Assembly: GCA_947579665.1 (NCBI GenBank)
Contig: OX388351.1
Span: 52,150,939 to 52,214,938 of the forward strand
Direction: 5' to 3'
Source of the DNA: Sympetrum striolatum
Lineage: Eukaryota; Arthropoda; Insecta; Odonata; Libellulidae
Length of the DNA stretch: 64,000 bases
Within the stretch, counting starts at the first letter, position 1. Each line of letters begins with the position of its first letter. The translations under genes and the position numbers were made by a program. The notes beneath the pieces are model-generated. The model had not been told where the DNA came from. It did not search any database and was given only the letters and a program-made list of their open reading frames with translations. Positions 23,061 to 33,874 of this stretch are shown piece by piece.

Positions 23061-23212
23061 TATCTGGATTTAAATTCTAGATACAATACTACTATAAAAA
23101 TGCAACGTTATTGACTATTATGGATATTATATCATCTATCTACAATTATTAAAACACATTAGTTTCCTAGTTAAAACATTTTGGACTTCCGGATAGTCAT
23201 GAGAACAGCGCG

Positions 23213-23270
23213 TTTGCCTTTGGCGAAAGGGCCTAAGCTGTCGAAGCACTTTTAATAATACTACTAGTAC
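23213..23270 (+). repeat. SINE-B 3' fragment between the paired R3 units
   Basis: GGCGAAAGGGCCTAAGCTGT, GAAGCACTTTTAATAATACT and ACTAGTAC match the 3' parts of the SINE-B copies at 14878 and 60519. It is a 5'-truncated copy in plus orientation. Confidence 0.7.
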
Positions 23271-23359
23271 ATTTCACTATCGACATACAATATCTCCAAG
23301 CTAAAAACATATATTATTACTAACAATCTGTTACCTAGCTAATAAAGTACACCATTTGA

Positions 23360-23545
23360 ACCTTTTGTTCAGAAACTTTTAAGGAAGTAAATGAAATTTT
23401 AGTTCCTGTTAAGAACGGAAATATCTTCGAGAAGGATCAAAAAAATATCATTACTTCTGGTCGTTCTTTCCCCAGGCTATAAGAGAGGCTAATTAATGGT
23501 AATTTCATGCCCTGCCATATGCTACTGACGGTTCCAGGGGATTAT
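23360..23545 (-). repeat. R3-type repeat unit, copy 2 of a local pair
   Basis: This unit shares ordered blocks with 22836-23060 (AAGTAAATGAAATTTT, ATTACTTCTGGTCGTTCTTT, AGAGAGGCTAAT, CCTGCCATATGCTACTG). The two are clearly diverged, so this is either two insertions of one longer family or an old local duplication. Confidence 0.65.
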
Positions 23546-23644
23546 TATTATTGCATTATTAAATATGTACATAGGATTGCATGTAGGTGGCTGGTGGCAT
23601 TGGTTACAATTTAGAAAATATTTATGTTATACACATCGTCAAAA

Positions 23645-23756
23645 TTGCATACAATTTCAAAGAGAACAGTTTCTTGCAAAGAGAGGAACACTCATCTGCC
23701 TGGCATTTGCTCTAGAAGGGAGGGAAACGCCTCAGAAAACCTCTCTTAGACAGTAG
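23645..23756 (+). repeat. Short dispersed repeat with GGGAGGGAA/AAAACCTC core
   Basis: TGGCATTTGCTCTAGAAGG, GAGGGAAACGCCTCAGAAAA and CCTCTCTTAGACAG line up with 60149-60214. The block contains complementary GGGAGG and CCTC parts and may be a conserved stretch of a larger retroelement. The overlapping 63-codon frame is not considered real. Confidence 0.6.
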
Positions 23757-26054
23757 TAAAAAAAATACTTTATAAATTTCTGAAACGTGAATGTAAAACT
23801 AAATCTAAAATTTAAAATGTTATATCCTTTAAAAATAGTAAATTGTTTCATTAAAATTAAGTTACTATCAGTCATTAATTTAACTTCATGTCTATGATCC
23901 TTCTTTCAGCTCACGCTTGCATTATTCTTCGGAGGAATAACTCTCGATACGCGAAAAATAGGATACAAAATTGAAAATCCTCAGAACTTTACCATTCAAA
24001 AGTGTTGAAAATAAATTCTGGGAGCTCCACCATTTTCCAAAATCTTCAAACAAACGATTTTCCAAAATATTTGAATTAGATTCCTCCGAACAAATGTTTG
24101 CGGAGGCGCTTATTTAAACTGAGGATGGGTCTCTGATTAACGTTCATTAAGTGGGCATTTTTATCAGTTTAAAATAATTCGACTCGGAAATTCACGTGGT
24201 GAAATAAAAACATTGACTTGCCCATTTCAAAGCAAAGGAAGGTTCTCAATCCGTGCTCCGCCCTTAGTCGTGAGCGTGAATACAAAGAGGGCGTTAATTC
24301 GCCAATTTCGGAACGAAATTCACTGTAGGAATGGGTATGAGGGAATTATTAGTTTAGAATCCATAAGTAGGGAAACCACCATTCAGTATTATGCGAACAC
24401 AAATAATAATCTAAGATGACAAATTAACTTTCAAAATTTTTATTGCTGAAATTGTTTCAAAAGTCTTAATGAGTATAATAATCTTAGTGGCCGCTTCTTG
24501 TGCAGATATCGTGTTGTATCGAGTTATCTACTTTTGATTGTTTCAACAGGAAAATATATTGAATATTTGGTTTAGGTTTGTACGACTGTATTTAAAAGAG
24601 TGTCTTGTAAATTGTTCATTTATACATAGTACTACGAAAATTAAAACTCATGAGTGCGATTGTGAGAGAAAATACGGCTTGTATTTAAATGAGCTCCATT
24701 TACTATTTAGTTATTATTATTAATCATTTATTACTTTTCATTCATTACAACTTAATTCAGTACTTCATTCAGTATAAATATTACCTGTGAAGTTAGATTA
24801 TGATTACCTCTGTATGATGGGGAGCGTTCTTTAGATACTAACTCCAGGGGGAAGGTAAGAGGGGGCTGCCTGGCCTCATCTCCTCCAGGTAAAATAAAGA
24901 AAAAGTCCAAGTCCTGGATTTGCATTTAAGCTCCTAACATTCAAAATCATGGAATAATACTTAGATCATCATTTAACTATAGAATTTCTCTACTCTATTT
25001 GATCAGTTCGTTATATTTTCCGTCAAACTTTCATATGCCATAAACTTATGCTTTCTTGGATTAGTTCATTCCGAAAATAACTTAATAGATTATTGCATTC
25101 CGCAAATAATTACGTAAATTGGCAATTTCCGTAGATAGTTCAAGGAAAAACGGGACAAAACATAATAATAATAATGCTCTATCACAGGGATGTCTTGAAA
25201 TTTCACTTAGTTATAGTGAGGAATTTTCTACATGCAGTATACAGATATCATGATTTATTTTCTCATGGTAATATTTATGCAGTTTTCTTATTTAATTCAT
25301 ACATTTCGGAATACCCATTATTTAAAAAAGTCATGCATCTGATTAGTGAATCGTAACATACTCATTTTGTTAAACATGTCACTAAGACATTTAAACAGGA
25401 ACCACTTTACGAAATCAACGAACGAGGAGTGTACAAAATTTAATTCCCTCGCTTCTCACTAATTAGTTCCCTCAGAAGAGTGACAGCTTTGGAGCACGTA
25501 AATCTCCCTCTAAAGTAGGGACCATGTCTCTGAAGGGAAATTTAGGGGTTATGGATATTAATTAAGGGTCATTTCCATACTTCAGCCACATTTTTATGGA
25601 ACCTCATTGATAACTCCACTAAAGAAATTCTCCCCCTCAACAGAGTACGTGATCGCGGGTGTGAGGCGCTCGTAAGTTATCTTCTCTTAGTTTAGAGACA
25701 TGTGTAAGTATAGTATTTTCTCGTGAAATATATAATCAATGGATAACTTCGAGATGGAATGGACCGTTTGGTATATCTAATGAAGCTTTCCTTTGAAACT
25801 GCGGTTAATTAGAATCGATTTAGATTTTACTAATAGACAGAATAGATTAACATTTTCGTGCATATTAGCAATTAATTGAATGAAAATTTAGAGGTATTTT
25901 TTGTATATTAGTTGATCATGAAATTTTTATTACAACAAGTTAGTAACCGTTTTCCTGACATTTTTTTCTTTTTACTAACTTTCCTTTATGTGGTTCTTAT
26001 CTCAGCTCATTCATGCTGAACATTCATGCGTGTATTTATTTACCGCATATGGGT
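23757..26054. other. Unassigned AT-rich DNA
   Basis: No gene or repeat family was recognised. The part at 24050-24180 has a more complex composition than its neighbours and could be a conserved element. That is a guess from texture only. Confidence 0.4.
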
Positions 26055-26760
26055 AATAGTTCATTGTGATCATCAGCGCAATTATTCTGCTCGTGGGTCC
26101 TCTAATGTTGTTCTCCTCCAGCTTTCTCTGTCTTGAGCCAATCTCTTCATTATTCCATATCCATATTTTCCTTTCAGGTCATCTGTCATCTTTGAACTTC
26201 TTCTTCCTTTTATCTTCCTTCCAGCCACAAATCCTTCTATCACTGGTGTTATTATTCCACTCCTTCTTTGCTCTTATCCTAGCCAATTCCTTTTTCTCTT
26301 CCTGATTATCTCCATAATAGACCTTTTTCATTTATCTTCTTTAAAACCTTTTCATTTCTAATTTCTAATTTTGAACATTTTATTCCATCCATCTTCCTCC
26401 GCGTCCACGTCTTACATACTTTTAAACTCCTTCGTCTGCATTCCCCACTGTCCAAGTTTCACAACCATATAGTATAACACTCCAAAAATTGCATTTCACT
26501 AGTTTCTTTACCTAGTTCTACAACATCTTTCCTTGCAATATATTCTTTTTCCTCAATACTTTACCACTGCTATTCTGAATCTTATTTTTCTCTCACTTTT
26601 CCATTCTTCTTTTATCTTATTACCTAGATGTGTGAATTAATTTACTTGTTCTAAACAATAATCATTAATTTTTATTTTTATATCTTTATTTCCTCCTATC
26701 CTCTTTACTTTCGTTTTCTTAGTATTCAAAATTTGTCCATACATTTCGATATAGTGTGCC
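26055..26760 (-). pseudogene. LINE (non-LTR retrotransposon) reverse transcriptase 3' half, decayed
   Basis: Read on the minus strand, pieces of one polyprotein appear in the right order in shifting frames: KKTKV and INDYCLEQVN (26640-26740), LVKCNFWSV followed by ILYGCETWT (about 26440-26510), then KRSIMEIIRKRKRNW (about 26275-26325), PVIEGF...GRK (about 26210-26250), and a terminal block near 26110. Insect LINE polyproteins carry KTKV, LEQV.FKYLGS, LYGCETWT, RSIM.TIRKRKRNWIGH and a closing DR..WR block in exactly this order, downstream of the polymerase palm. Several stop codons and frameshifts break it, so it makes no protein. The endonuclease and the YADD palm are absent, which fits 5' truncation. 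I leave the clade unassigned. Confidence 0.82.
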
Positions 26761-26895
26761 CTCCCTGTCATATAGGCCGTTCTGATACTGCGAGGAATAT
26801 CAGAGAAATAGATGCTAGAACGAATCGATCCAAGAATTAATTTTCCTGCGAACGATATGCGAAAACAATCGATTACAATAAATTGAATCATAATG

Positions 26896-26955
26896 CTGCA
26901 CCCCCTGCCAGATGCTGAAAGACTTGCAAGGACCTTACATAGACATTTGCATTGT
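26896..26955 (-). repeat. Short dispersed repeat R3 copy
   Basis: CACCCCCTGCCAGATGCTG followed by GACTTGCAAGG and ACATTTGCATTG is the reversed R3 head. Its hairpin has drifted away from the CG type. Confidence 0.55.
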
Positions 26956-27118
26956 TTTCTGTAATTTTTCTCAATGACAGTCTCAGTAAATTCTAATTTA
27001 AATGAATTGAAGGAATTTGGAAGTATAAATGTAAGAAGAGAAAACATTGACATTCACATTCCAAACAGACACAAATTATTTTATCTGTTAGAGCATAACA
27101 ACTGAATGAAGTTAAATT

Positions 27119-27925
27119 CACCGTACTTTTCCGGGGATAAGACGATAACTGAATCATAAAAAAGGCCAGGGTCGTCTTATAGGTCTGATACAAACAAATT
27201 AGAATATAATATAAATATATATAAAATAAAAACTATCACAAAATAAAACATCACTTCTTCTATTTTTAAAACTATTTAGTTATGTAACAAAAGTAAAACA
27301 ATACTAAAACGAAATAAATATTAAAAGTTATGTTAATCGAGCTGCTAATAATCAAGATTATTACCCGAATCAGTGCAAATGTTTGTAGCAATAGCAAGTT
27401 AGTGCTGCCAGATGCTAGAAAATAAAATTTGTTCGTTCGAAAAATTACGAATATGACCGGATTCCGAGTGCGCTATATCATATTACTATTCAGGTCATGA
27501 TTGCTGATATAAACTAAGGAAATAATGTAACTTAAGGAAAATAATTAGTTGTAATATTTTAATTTATTTTATTAATGTTTTGGTTTAGTGTTAAATTAAT
27601 GTTTAGGGTTTTTCTCCTTCTTCTCACTCCGACTATAATTCTCTCATTCTTATCATTGTATTATTTACTGCATATATATTATTTATTTTGTATGTATTAC
27701 TTATTTGGGGTACTTTTGTTATAGATACAAACATGTATGATGCATGTTATTGTTTAGGGTTTCCATGGACGTGGTTCCAACTTGTAGCATCTTCGACAAC
27801 AATAATTATAAACTAAAACCATAGGCCGCTGATAGTCTGGGTGTCGTCTTGTAGGTCAGATATAAGCTAAAACTATAAAACTGTGACGAACATTTATATT
27901 TCGTCTTATCCTCGGAAATACAGTG
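27119..27925. mobile_element. MITE-like element, 807 bp, with related subterminal repeats
   Basis: The left end reads CACCGTACTTTTCCGGGG then ATAAGACGA. The right end, complemented, reads CACTGTATTTCCGAGG then ATAAGACGA. Just inside are GTCGTCTTATAGGTCTGATA on the left and GTCGTCTTGTAGGTCAGATA on the right, in the same orientation. There is no transposase frame, so it is non-autonomous. The ends resemble those of the 256-bp element at 38398 (CACTGTATTT...ATAAGACG), which suggests one superfamily. I saw no clear target duplication and do not name the superfamily. The right end overlaps the start of the mariner relic by a few bases. Confidence 0.7.
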
Positions 27926-28299
27926 TGTCCGGGTTAAACTTATTATACCAAATTGTGATAACTTGAGAGTCAATTAAGATATTTATTGACGGTTTGTTTT
28001 TACAAGTTTGTTAGCTCAAAATGTTTTCTTACACAATGAATACACCTCGATATCAATAGAAGTACATCTAATCTGTATTTTACTCTCTCCAAGTGTTTCG
28101 CTGCATTGCAGGCGTAACATTTGCAATAACTGTAGGGATTCGATGGCGTAGTTCTGGTAGATCACGGACTGGTGTAAGGTATACTTGATTTTTGATAAAC
28201 ACCAAAATAGTTAAGTGGCCTCATGTCTGGGTCTCTACGGGGCCAAGCGATCGACTACCTCTCCCAATCCAGCAATCTGGGAACTCATCATCTAAGAAA

Positions 28300-28490
28300 C
28301 CCGGTTGCGTTGGCGGAGTGATTATCTTGCTAGCACTCCAACGCCAAGGTTCCGGGTTCGAATCCCGGCTAGTCGGATATTTCTGGCTGTGGTTGGGAAT
28401 GGTTGTGTATTTGTAAATAGTAATAATTATTAAAATGGGTGTAATTGGGATCTTCCTGTTTCCATTAAAGAAGTTATTATTATTATTATT
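28300..28490 (+). repeat. SINE-A: tRNA-derived SINE with (ATT)n tail, full copy
   Basis: The head has an A box TGGCGGAGTGA (28311-28321) and a perfect B box GGTTCGAATCC (28355-28365), inside a tRNA-like T arm CCGGG/TTCGAAT/CCCGG. A tRNA-unrelated body of about 100 bases follows, and the copy ends TTTCCATTAAAGAAG plus an ATT run (28474-28490). This is the classic three-part SINE structure. It lies inside the mariner relic and is therefore younger than it. The tail type is shared with R1 and with the partial copy at 48960, which suggests the same LINE moved them. Confidence 0.88.
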
Positions 28491-28503
28491 CCTCACAATT
28501 TCT

Positions 28504-28806
28504 GCTTAATGCAGGGGTCTTCAAACTTTTCAGCACGAGGGCCGCATTAACTATCAAACATCAGTTAAGGGGCCGACCACATTTGAGGTCCAAATAATGT
28601 TTTTTTAATTATTAATTTAATATTAATAATTCTGATAGATAACTATTCTATTTTAATTCGGTAAAAACGTTAGGCCCACGTAAGCGGCGGCTGATCTTGG
28701 CAGGATACACGTAGATTTCCGTGATTCTTTTCTGTAGATAAAAATGTCTCCACGGATAGGATGAGAGGGCCCCGCGGGCCGTAGTTTAGAGACCCCTGGC
28801 CTAATG
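28504..28806. mobile_element. hAT MITE, 287 bp, with 8-bp target duplication
   Basis: The element is 28512-28798. Its left end CAGGGGTCTTCAAACT and its right end, complemented, CAGGGGTCTCTAAACT match at 14 of 16 positions. Outside stand GCTTAATG (28504-28511) and GCCTAATG (28799-28806), an 8-bp duplication with one later change. CAGGGGTC ends with 8-bp duplications are typical of hAT elements. There is no reading frame inside. The duplicated bases belong to the transposase remnant around it. Confidence 0.9.
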
Positions 28807-28947
28807 TCATGTTACACCATCTTTTAGCAAAAATAGAAAATATTTAAAGTTACCAAACTTGTAGAAGCAAACCGCTGATAAATATCTCAATAACTTCTCA
28901 AGTTATTACATTTTGTATTATTATATGTTTAACCCGGACACCCTGTA

Positions 28948-31868
28948 TATGGTAAGTGTGACATAATTTGTCGCATGCGTGAAAGACAGAGGGCATCCCA
29001 CGTTGTACGACGATGTTTGTACCGGTCATTCGCTCACGCCTCCGCCGAATGAACTTATTCATGGCACGCCTTCTTCTCGTCCAAGGTATGTTGCATTCAC
29101 CCATATTGGACCTCGCGTAGTCCAGAGATCTCATTCACCTCTCCGAAGTTCTTGACGTGCCGGAATTTCCCCGCAAGTAGCTATGGGTGGGCCTTCGGAG
29201 CCATGAATGAACGGGAGATGTGAATGAAGGCAGGTTTGACGGCTCCGTCCGGTGGTGTGAAGGGATGCCGTTAATGGGTTGAGAAAAAGGTAAGGGCCGG
29301 TCATCCCATTGTGGCCCTCTCTAGGCGTTTACCTCCGCGGAAACAATGGCTAAGAATGAGGGAAGACCATTGTCCTCCGTTGTATCGAAGGACTTTTTCT
29401 CTCCCGTCAAAAAAAGAGGACGGGGTTACGAAAATATTCGATGAAAATTACGGCGAGACGCATTCTGTTTACTCAGGAAGGATTTTTCCTTTGGAGTATT
29501 TTCCTTTCGTCACGTCCCTTCCGTGGGCTTCTCCGAAAATGGAATTTCTTGCGGAGAGGTTGAACGGAATTTCTACGGGATCTGAATTCGCAGGTTGAAA
29601 GAAAATTCTAGGGTCGAGAACTTCCTCCGTACCTTCATCTTCGGTTTGACAGGAGCGGAAATGTCAACATCACCCCCAAGTCTGCTCAAAACGTCCAACT
29701 TATTCTCATAAGTCAACGTAATTACTCGTTTTACCTTTGGAAAACTAATTCTTATAAATATCGACAAAGAAAGAGCTTATATAGGTTCTAAAAAATCGGA
29801 AATAAATTAGTATGTGCAGTTTGACTGCATCTCATGCGAATTTTTCATACATTTAGCTTAAGCGTCCGAAATTGTTTTTTAGTTTTTCAGGTCTGTTGGT
29901 AGTTCACTAAATATAACAGGGACTAACACATCCAAAGTGATATAATGATACTTAATAATGATGACAATATGAGGCGAATTTTTGTCTGGAGAGACCCTTA
30001 TTACAATCAACCTTTTCATGAACAAAAACAACCATTATTATGGCAAGAGAAAAAGTTATAGAAAGGGAGAATTGTATCACATCGAAATTATTTAAGGCAT
30101 TCTCTATAATACTTCAAAGGGTATGAGGGAATTACTCTATCCATTTAATAAAATCAAGTACCTATATTATCAAATTGGATATTTTTTTTAAATCGTCCGG
30201 AATGGTGATTTTGATTTCTAAAAACATGTCATTTACTTCAAGAGCTGGACATTAACACCAAATTGTAATCAAGCCCTGAAGATGAAGCTTGCTTAGAAAG
30301 ACTCGACTTTTGCTATTTCAAACCTTTGGATCATTTTGCTTCTCTGGATCAATTAAATTATGTATCATGAAAATATTATTTTCTCCTTCATCATTTTTGT
30401 ATTCATATTTTCTCCTTCAACCTTCATATAAAGTATATAGCATCAAGATACTTAAACTTAACTAGGAAACCTCTGCAGGTTAAATGAAGCTTACTGTACA
30501 AGATGAGGACTGAGGTAATTCCTGCTCTCATCTGATAGATTTGTCATGAAGACGTCCTCTAAAATTCATCACAATGATCCTATAAATAAAACCTTTCATA
30601 ACTCTCACTAAGAATATGCCTATATGAATCACCGCCAGCACTCATAGTTCGCTTTTAAATTATTGCAGCTAAGAAAAAGACTGAATGGGGCAAAAGTACA
30701 TTAAAGTTACGTTCCCTCCAAACTCTCCCATAAGACAAATGAATAGTTCCCCATTCATCAAGGTATCATTGAGGGAACAAAGCAGTCCTTCACCGAACCT
30801 AAATTAGAAACTCATAACCGAGAAACTCACGCACCCAAGTTCAACACCTCGAGGCTTAATTCAAGCCCTCACCTGAGAAAAATGGCACTTCCGCCTTCAT
30901 AAACAATCCGTGGAAATGCTCGTGTGTGGCTCAGAGGTATCCTAATAACAACATTAGCCCAGAGGAGGTTTAATCTCATAAGAAGATCTGCACCCCACCC
31001 CACCTTCCTTCCCCTGTGACTCTGCATATCTGCGCTGTCTTTCAGACGTCCCGGGCCTCTTATTTGCCTCACAACTTGTTTCTCATTTGGAGGGGGTGGC
31101 CGGGAAGGTGACGCGTGTTGAATCTCCGCTCCGAGGAATTATTCGTGTGACGTCCGTTGACAGGTGTCTTCTTTCTTACCTTTCACTGGAAGGTTGGTTG
31201 GTGTTGAACTGACAGCCGAGGAAGGGTTGCGCGTGGGATCCGCCGCCCACGTAGCTCCATTCTCCCCCGGAAGGACTGGAGGAATCGTGTGTACAAGATG
31301 GGCGTTAGCCCCCGGACAGCGCGATCGGGTTGTTGTGACTCGTCTTCTGCGAGTTTCCACGCGCATAAGTCGGCTGTTTGCTTTAACTGGACTCGTATTA
31401 CGGGCGAGTCGAACCCGGATTCACGGGTTATTTTTGTTGGGTATGACGTTCTTTTTCCCGGGAAATATTTTTGTTGGCGACGATGGTTTATAAACAACTT
31501 GGAGGGTGACGTGAAGCGCGGGTTGACTACGGTTCAGGCGCGGGGTTACATTGCGTGGGAAAATGTTCATCTTCTAAGCAGATGTACCGGACTCCAGCTT
31601 ACGGCCACTAAATCTCGTATTGGGGCTTTAATCAGAAAAGATGCTCCTTTAATTTGGAGGTAATTAGGGAAAAGTGTGAAAAATAAAATTTTGTATTTAA
31701 ATAAATGTGAAACTACTTGATAGTTTACAAGTAATTTCATATTTATTTTTAATTTGTTAAGAAAATAAATATTTTTCAATTATCTATAGGTACAGGATGG
31801 AGAATTTTCTATATTTCACATTCTTTTCTTTCATTATATTCGTAGCTTTGATGATTTTAAGGTTCATA
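28948..31868. other. Unassigned DNA with CpG-richer patches
   Basis: Two parts, about 28975-29590 and 30870-31650, have more CpG and G+C than their AT-rich surroundings. Each gives overlapping frames on both strands (up to 124 codons), none with a domain I know. These could be regulatory blocks. The rest is plain AT-rich DNA. Confidence 0.4.
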
Positions 31869-31925
31869 TACCCATTTATACCCCGCGAATATGGCGTGTG
31901 GCAGGGTATTTGAAAAAATCTAGCT
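31869..31925 (+). repeat. Short dispersed repeat R3 copy
   Basis: ATACCCATTTATACCCCGCG followed by AATATGGCGTGTGGCAGGGT is a recognisable R3 head in plus orientation, with the left half of the hairpin deleted. Confidence 0.65.
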
Positions 31926-33419
31926 CCCTAATCAATATTCTGAAAAATAAAAATAGGACCAATTACAGCTATCCGTTCTCGCTATTATCTCGTGAAATCG
32001 CTTTGACTTCTGAAATTGAAAATCACGTCAGTGAGTGAGTGAGTCACCATGACGCGTATTACTTTCTGAAAATCACAACTTAATTATTTAGAATAGTATG
32101 TGCATATATTCGGACCTTAACTCTTACCCTAAAGAGATTCCCAGCCGTGAATAAACATCCCAATGATTTAAATATGTTACAATTTTCTTCTGTTAGATGA
32201 TAAAATGAGGTACATTTATGATACTTATGTCTTAATTTCATTCACGACTTAATTTTAGATGGTATGAAAATTACTGTGACCCATAATGAACAATGACATT
32301 CATGTTAGTGATTATCGTTGTTGAGAGCTATTGAAAGAGGATCTCGTTGGGTTATTAAACTTAATTTGCAGATAGTATAACGCTTGATGGTCAGATGTCT
32401 TGGAAACTTCATGCACTAGGGTAATCCTATGTTTGGATAGGAATTCTTTGTTATTACTTACTACCAACGCGAAATTATATTATTCCCTACGATTGCCTCT
32501 TCCAGTTGATTTTAAAAAATATTTTATTATTTATGGGAATTTAATTTCCTCCCTGATTAGATAGATATGCTTTCGTAATGCCGAGAGGGTCGTGATTTTT
32601 TAATTGCATCAAATTCATTATCGATAGTTCCATAAGGATCCTTAAGTAATCGAAATTAGAAATAAGAGATAGGGTGGATAATAAGTTATTATTTAATGAT
32701 TACACAATTTTTTGATGCATATGCAGCTTTTCCAGAAGAACACTTAATACACCATAGCCTAAGTTAATTTCTTTAGCCCAATTTCCATCCTCTCTTAATA
32801 TGTGATCCAATCATCACAATATACCGCTCAATATTGTCCTGTATATATTTATGATCTTCCATTGACCTGTATGCAACTTTCCCTTTTCCGCCTACAAAGG
32901 TAATTTACTTTCGCCCTTCAACTAAAGGTGGAGCGCCGAAGATTATGCTGAGAGGTGTTCAATGATCTTCAGTGGGCCGATTACGTATTTACTTTGAACC
33001 CCGTAAGTTCACCTACGCCCAACCTCAAGAAGTACTCATTCCATACTCAGTACACGCAGACATAGAAAAGATCACAGTCTCTTAGTTTGATTAAGGAGGA
33101 GTATTTGCCCAAGATCGATAACTGTTTGATGCACTCCAAATTAATAAGCAGGAGCTGCGCTAGAATTAAACATTTCACTGTAAGATTCTATTTGTTTTTT
33201 TTATATTTTATGGTCGGGAAGCTCGTATTTCATTTCTTTCGCTAATTATGTACAAACTTAAAAGATAAAACTTTACGTAATTTAAGTATTAGGAATTTGT
33301 TGGAGATTCACCAACGACCAGTTTCTTTTAGGATGCGATCGACTCGTATGGAGGAAATTTCTGATATTTTCTCATTGACGAAAATTATAAATGAGTTTGA
33401 AAACGCATATATATAGTTT
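31926..33419. other. Unassigned AT-rich DNA
   Basis: Apart from a short GTGA repeat near 32031-32045, nothing was recognised. Confidence 0.45.
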
Positions 33420-33640
33420 ATCGCATTGTGGCAAGGGGTGTAAACGTCGTTCGTTCGAACTACTTATTTTGTATATTATCATCGCGTATCATTCACGGAA
33501 ATAATGATTTTAAAATAATAGTCCTAGCATAATTTTCTTTTATTTTAAGGTCATTATCGGATTGGCCCAAGAAGCATGAGGGTTTCATGAGACCGCTTGC
33601 ATCTTCCGTAAACGTACTTTACCTGAATGTATTAAGCAAT
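33420..33640 (+). repeat. R3-type repeat, long copy without insertion
   Basis: The order GTGGCAAGGGGTGTAAACG, ATCGCGTATCATTCACGG, CATTATCGGATTGGCC, AGCATGAGGGTTTCATGA and ATCTTCCGTAAA matches that at 48290-48880 (GTGTGGCAGGGGTGTAAAC, GTCGCGTATCGATCGCGG, CATTATCGGATCGACC, ATCTTCCGCAAA). There the sequence is split by a hAT MITE after GTAAAC. This copy shows what an unoccupied site of the family looks like. Confidence 0.75.
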
Positions 33641-33874
33641 CGTATCCTAGCTCTAAGCTCCCTCCCTTTATTGATTTCCGATCTGCGTCTGAGAGTATTT
33701 TTCCAACACTTGTTTTTTCATCGGGACATTTTTTAATAAAATGTATCGTCTTGCTCTTTATCAAGTACAAGTTGAACCGATGGATCCCATATATTTGCCA
33801 CATGTCCATAAAGGAGGATTAACATCGTTCTCTCACCATTTTATCGCGTTTAGCGACAGCGAACTTAACAAAAT

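Larger units (their letters stand above)
28090..28830 (-). pseudogene. Mariner-type transposase remnant (DDE region), broken by two insertions
   Basis: On the minus strand the pieces run KDG at about 28816-28824 (the place of the second catalytic aspartate, family motif QQDGAPPH), then AEIVR at about 28490-28510 between the two insertions. FLDDEFPDCWIGRG follows at about 28250-28298, and AWPRRDPDMRPLNYFG in the next frame downstream corresponds to the family's GRGGPIAWPPRSPDLTPLDFFLWG-type motif. The two insertions sit exactly where the order requires a gap, which is strong evidence that this was one frame. At least two stop codons and a frameshift besides the insertions prove it is dead. The helix-turn-helix half and the first catalytic aspartate are not present. 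Confidence 0.8.
27919..28947 (-). mobile_element. Tc1/mariner-type element with about 90-bp inverted repeats, twice interrupted
   Basis: The left arm (27921-28010) starts CAGTGTGTCCGGGTTAAAC. The right arm (28854-28945), complemented, starts CAGGGTGTCCGGGTTAAAC. They stay alignable through AACTTGAGA, GATATTTAT, CGGTTTG and TACAAGTTTG. A TA dinucleotide stands outside both ends, as expected for Tc1/mariner target sites. The interior carries remains of a mariner-type transposase on the minus strand. Its N-terminal half is missing, so this is an internally deleted copy. A hAT MITE (28512-28798) and a tRNA-derived SINE (28300-28490) have inserted into the transposase remnant. Without these the element would be about 550 bp. 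Confidence 0.85.

Noticed and set aside
28192..28496. Overlapping frames on both strands near 28.3 kb read as genes
   Set aside because: They run through the SINE. Only the part outside it, on the minus strand, is transposase-derived.
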